Source: an uncultured Amylibacter sp. (GTDB lineage Bacteria; Pseudomonadota; Alphaproteobacteria; Rhodobacterales; Rhodobacteraceae). From it: 10,051 bases of DNA. The stretch is from the NCBI GenBank assembly GCA_937944065.1, contig CALDZS010000008.1, positions 1 to 10,051 of the forward strand, given 5' to 3'. Made by a program: the position numbers and the translations under genes. A model generated the notes under the pieces. The model worked only from the letters and a program-made list of their open reading frames with translations, was not told the origin of the DNA and searched no databases. Every line of letters begins with the position of its first letter. Position 1 is the stretch's first letter. Shown piece after piece: positions 7,464 to 10,051 of this stretch.

Positions 7464-8650
7464 GCCAGACTTTCGACTGTCAACGCGATACCCATACCAC
7501 CGCCGATACAAAGGGTAGCCAGACCTTTTCTTGCTTCTCTTTTTTGCATCTCATGCAGCAAAGTCACCAACACACGACAGCCAGAAGCACCTATTGGATG
7601 GCCGATTGCAATGGCGCCACCGTTCACATTTACAATCGCGGGGTCCCACCCCATCTCTTGGTTCACGGCGCAAGCCTGTGCACCAAACGCTTCGTTAGCT
7701 TCGACTAGATCCAGATCAGATACTTTCCAACCCGCCTTTCGTAACGCATTTCGCGATGCCGGGATTGGGCCTGTTCCCATAACCTCTGGCGCGACGCCAG
7801 CTGTTGCCCAAGACGCGATACGTGCTAGAGGTGTTAAACCACGTTTGATAGCTTCGCTTTCTCGCATCATCAGAGCAACAGCTGCCCCGTCGTTTAGCCC
7901 GGATGCATTGGCCGCTGTCACTGTTCCATCTTTGGTAAAGGCAGGGCGCAATTTTTGCATAGATTCTATAGTCGCGCCGTGGCGAATATATTCGTCTTGA
8001 TCGAATACGGTATCGCCCTTGCGGGATTTAACGACGATCGGCGTAATCTCATCTATAAAACGACCTGCGGTTTGTGCGGCCTCCGCTTTTTGCTGGGATG
8101 CCAACGCAAACGCGTCTTGTTGGTCGCGTGATATGTTGAATTGGTTTGCAACGTTTTCGGCAGTCTGGCCCATATGATAACCGTGGAACGCGTCCCACAA
8201 TCCATCCTTGATCATGGTATCGATATAGGACAGATCGCCCATCTTGTTGCCCGTACGCAGGTGCGCACAATGAGTAGAAAGTGACATGCTTTCTTGCCCG
8301 CCCGCTACAATAATGTCCGCGTCACCCAATGCAATCTGCTGCATCCCCATGGCTGCGGCTCGCAACCCTGATCCACAAACCTGATTGATGTTCAGCGCCG
8401 TGCGCCCTTCTGGTATTCCAGCGATCATTGCTGCTTGACGCGCAGGGTTTTGTCCCTGTCCCGCAGTCAAAACTTGACCCAAAATAACCTCGTCAATCGC
8501 ATCCAGTTCGACACCTGCTTTGGCAACCGCATCCTTTATAACGGCAGCGCCAAGATCATGTGCTGGGATAGTCGAGAGCCCGCCTAAAAACGATCCTACC
8601 GGAGTTCGAGTGGCAGAAACGATAACGACGGAAGTGTCTGAGGCGGTCAT
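7460..8650 (-). CDS. phaA: Acetyl-CoA C-acetyltransferase (beta-ketothiolase)
   Basis: Cytoplasmic biosynthetic thiolase of 396 aa that condenses two acetyl-CoA to acetoacetyl-CoA, the first step of polyhydroxybutyrate synthesis, and works in reverse in ketone/acetoacetate use. Catalytic residues are visible: acyl-accepting Cys92 in NQVCGSG, His351 in GHPIGASG and Cys381 in CIGGGMG. Length matches the ~391-aa family. The start is ATG 8648-8650 (MTASDTSVVIVSATRTP), supported by AGGGA 5 bp upstream; an in-frame ATG at 8761 would add 37 residues with no family counterpart. No phaB is seen next to it, so phaA versus atoB naming is by activity only. It is transcribed alone, divergently from gap and converging on the histidine kinase gene. 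Confidence 0.93.
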   Translation of the reverse strand: MTASDTSVVIVSATRTPVGSFLGGLSTIPAHDLGAAVIKDAVAKAGVELDAIDEVILGQVLTAGQGQNPARQAAMIAGIPEGRTALNINQVCGSGLRAAAMGMQQIALGDADIIVAGGQESMSLSTHCAHLRTGNKMGDLSYIDTMIKDGLWDAFHGYHMGQTAENVANQFNISRDQQDAFALASQQKAEAAQTAGRFIDEITPIVVKSRKGDTVFDQDEYIRHGATIESMQKLRPAFTKDGTVTAANASGLNDGAAVALMMRESEAIKRGLTPLARIASWATAGVAPEVMGTGPIPASRNALRKAGWKVSDLDLVEANEAFGAQACAVNQEMGWDPAIVNVNGGAIAIGHPIGASGCRVLVTLLHEMQKREARKGLATLCIGGGMGIALTVESLA

Positions 8651-8655
8651 AAATT

Positions 8656-8660
8656 TCCCT
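8656..8660 (-). promoter_or_regulatory. Ribosome binding site that sets the thiolase start
   Basis: On the minus strand AGGGA precedes the ATG at 8650 by 5 bp. It favours this start over the in-frame ATG at 8761. Confidence 0.65.
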
Positions 8661-8679
8661 TTGATGTAGTGAAGCGTAC

Positions 8680-8708
8680 TTTTAAGCGCATTCACCGGTA
8701 TTTGCCAA
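8680..8708 (-). promoter_or_regulatory. Possible promoter of the thiolase gene
   Basis: Reading the minus strand, TTGGCA (8708-8703) is followed after 17 bp by TTAAAA (8685-8680), a moderate match to the housekeeping -35/-10 pattern, about 30 bp before the start codon. The -10 match is weak, so this is only a candidate. Confidence 0.3.
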
Positions 8709-8787
8709 CACGAAGTCTCCCGGCTTGTAGGTGCATCAAAAGTGATGACAAAGCTCGCCAATTTTCCAGTTCAGTGGTTGCAAAAGC

Positions 8788-8816
8788 TTGACAGATTGCC
8801 CGCTTACCGTTAGCGC
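8788..8816 (+). promoter_or_regulatory. Probable promoter of gap-zwf
   Basis: A consensus -35 box TTGACA is at 8788-8793. With a 17-bp spacer the -10 position falls on TAGCGC (8811-8816), a poor match that lies inside the 16-bp palindrome. A strong -35 with a weak, operator-covered -10 would suit a tightly controlled promoter. Transcription would begin about 15-20 bp before the gap start codon. Confidence 0.4.
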
Positions 8817-8822
8817 TAACGG
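8807..8822. promoter_or_regulatory. 16-bp perfect palindrome, probable LacI-family operator
   Basis: CCGTTAGCGCTAACGG is a perfect even-length palindrome centred on a CG-containing core (TAGCGCTA), the form typical of LacI-family operators. It is located 14 bp after the TTGACA box and 21 bp before the gap start codon, so a bound repressor would cover the -10 region. In alphaproteobacteria a LacI-family regulator of central carbon metabolism (CceR in Rhodobacter sphaeroides, PckR in Sinorhizobium) controls glycolytic/Entner-Doudoroff and gluconeogenic genes. That this site belongs to that regulon is inference. Confidence 0.65.
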
Positions 8823-8830
8823 AAATCACG

Positions 8831-8836
8831 AAAGGG
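8831..8836 (+). promoter_or_regulatory. Ribosome binding site of gap
   Basis: AAAGGG ends 7 bp before the ATG at 8844 and supports this start. Confidence 0.6.
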
Positions 8837-8843
8837 TACGGAT

Positions 8844-9845
8844 ATGAGCTTGAAAATTGCAATTAACGGATTTGGCAGAATTGGACGTTGTGTCCTGCGT
8901 TCAATTTATGAGTATGGCCATGACGATATCGAAATCGTGGCGATCAACGATCTGGCGGACAACGAAACGCTTGCGCATCTGTTGCGCTACGATTCGGTGC
9001 ACGGGCGCTTTGGTGAAAAAGTAGCTGTCGTCGATGGTGGTTTTGAAATTAACGGCAAATTCATCCGTGGTACAGAAATCCGCAACCCAGAAGAATTGCC
9101 TTGGGGCGATGTGGACATCGCGTTTGAATGTACTGGTATCTTCAAAACCAAGGAACTTGCGACCAAGCTGGTCACCGCTGGCGCGAACAAAGTTATCATT
9201 TCTGCCCCTGGAAAGGGTGTGGACGCCACTGTAGTTTACGGCGTGAACCATGATATTTTGACTGCCAAAGACATCATTGTGTCGAACGCATCTTGTACAA
9301 CTAATTGTCTAGCGCCAATTGCCAAAGTGCTAAATGATCTTGCTGGAATTAAAACAGGCTACATGACCACAGTCCATGCGTATACAGGCGGTCAACCGAC
9401 GCTAGATCGCCCCAAGGGCGACCTGTATCGTGCTCGTGCTGCAGCAATGTCGATGATCCCGACGACAACAGGCGCTACAACAGCGTTATCACTGGTATTG
9501 CCAGAATTAGAAGGCAAGCTAGAGGGCAGTGCCATACGTGTACCGACCCCGAATGTATCGCTTGTTGATCTGTCCTTTGTGCCAAATCGCCCAGTGACAG
9601 TGGAAGAAATTGATGCCGCCATGAAAGCCGCAGCAGAAGGACCAATGAAAGGAGTGTTAGCATACACCACTGATCCATTGGTTTCGATTGATTTCAACCA
9701 TGAACCAGCGTCCAGCAATTACGCCCAACCCCAAACCTGTGTCACTAACGATGGATTAGTGCGTGTTGTATCTTGGTATGACAATGAATGGGGTTTCGCC
9801 AATCGTATGATTGATACGGCCCGCCTTATGGACAAGTTAGGCTAA
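8844..9845 (+). CDS. gap: Glyceraldehyde-3-phosphate dehydrogenase, type I
   Basis: Cytoplasmic enzyme converting glyceraldehyde-3-phosphate plus phosphate and NAD(P)+ to 1,3-bisphosphoglycerate in glycolysis/lower Entner-Doudoroff, reversible in gluconeogenesis. It is 333 aa, normal length. The Rossmann nucleotide-binding start INGFGRIGR (7-15), D36 in AINDL (usually linked to NAD preference), catalytic Cys151 in ASCTTNC and His178 in TTVHAYTGG are all present, as is WYDNEWGFANRM near the C-terminus. The S-loop reads QPTLDRPKGDLYRARAAA (184-201), nearer GapB/Gap2-like enzymes than E. coli GapA; it has Arg189 where the Leu of a NAD-specific Leu-Pro pair is expected. It stands behind a palindromic operator and is followed after 5 bp by zwf, so the two are co-transcribed. 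Confidence 0.96.
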   Translation: MSLKIAINGFGRIGRCVLRSIYEYGHDDIEIVAINDLADNETLAHLLRYDSVHGRFGEKVAVVDGGFEINGKFIRGTEIRNPEELPWGDVDIAFECTGIFKTKELATKLVTAGANKVIISAPGKGVDATVVYGVNHDILTAKDIIVSNASCTTNCLAPIAKVLNDLAGIKTGYMTTVHAYTGGQPTLDRPKGDLYRARAAAMSMIPTTTGATTALSLVLPELEGKLEGSAIRVPTPNVSLVDLSFVPNRPVTVEEIDAAMKAAAEGPMKGVLAYTTDPLVSIDFNHEPASSNYAQPQTCVTNDGLVRVVSWYDNEWGFANRMIDTARLMDKLG

Positions 9846-9850
9846 ATCAA

Positions 9851-10051
9851 ATGGTTTCGCAGATCATACCTGTTAGCCCGTTTGATCTTGTGATCTTCGG
9901 TGCCACTGGTGATCTATCGCGGCGCAAAATTTTGCCCGCGTTATTTCGCCGTTTCATTGCAGGGCAAATGCCTGAAACGTCGCGCATTATTGGCGCGTCG
10001 CGCAGTGAGCTGTCGCATGAAGAGTTTCGTGATGTTGCCTCAAAGGCGTTG
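9851..10051 (+). CDS. zwf: Glucose-6-phosphate 1-dehydrogenase, N-terminal part (runs off window)
   Basis: The first 67 codons are present and the frame stays open to the right edge. FDLVIFGATGDLSRRKILPALF (11-32) is the dinucleotide-binding GA(S/T)GDL-x-x-(R/K)-K motif of glucose-6-phosphate dehydrogenase, the entry enzyme of the pentose-phosphate and Entner-Doudoroff routes, making 6-phosphogluconolactone and NADPH. It begins 5 bp after the gap stop. The only upstream purine run is a weak AGG at 9839-9841 over the end of gap, so translation is probably coupled. Pairing with gap behind one operator fits joint control of sugar catabolism. Confidence 0.93.
   Translation, partial: MVSQIIPVSPFDLVIFGATGDLSRRKILPALFRRFIAGQMPETSRIIGASRSELSHEEFRDVASKAL

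Noticed and set aside
8651..8761. 37-residue N-terminal extension of the thiolase from an in-frame ATG at 8761
   Set aside because: The extension has no counterpart in thiolases, and the ATG at 8650 has a well-spaced AGGGA and gives the family's usual N-terminus and length.
8901..9251. Antisense frame inside gap
   Set aside because: It is a shadow of a highly conserved GAPDH gene, with no recognisable motif.

Overview
The window looks like chromosomal DNA of an alphaproteobacterium, most likely a marine Rhodobacterales/Roseobacter-group member with moderate GC. This is inferred from protein style (PhaA-type thiolase, a gap-zwf pair, a LacI-type palindromic operator in front of it) and not from any rRNA or marker gene. 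No tRNA, rRNA, CRISPR array, IS element or phage gene was seen.

Region 1 (1-146) holds a probable short 3' end of an upstream gene and a leader. The leader starts a 13-bp perfect inverted repeat whose 30-nt loop contains the start codon of the next gene.

Region 2 (147-7463) is a compact five-gene plus-strand operon with three overlapping gene junctions and one 8-bp gap. In order it encodes an exosortase fused to an EpsI-like periplasmic domain; a secreted VIT+VWA protein whose C-terminus has a PEP-type sorting tail; a polytopic DUF4173/DUF4153-type membrane protein; a CreB-like OmpR-family response regulator; and a CreC-like sensor histidine kinase. The simplest reading is a dedicated, single-substrate protein-sorting system: the exosortase cleaves and anchors the VIT/VWA protein, the membrane protein assists or senses, and the two-component pair controls the locus or reports envelope state. 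This is the most interesting part of the window.

Region 3 (7460-8650, minus strand) is an acetyl-CoA acetyltransferase that meets the kinase gene tail to tail with a 4-bp overlap.

Region 4 (8651-10051) is a 193-bp divergent intergenic stretch with a 16-bp perfect palindrome (CCGTTAGCGCTAACGG) just downstream of a TTGACA box, then gap (GAPDH) and, 5 bp later, the first 67 codons of zwf, which runs off the window. The palindrome is a good candidate for a LacI-family carbon-flux operator controlling glycolytic/Entner-Doudoroff genes.
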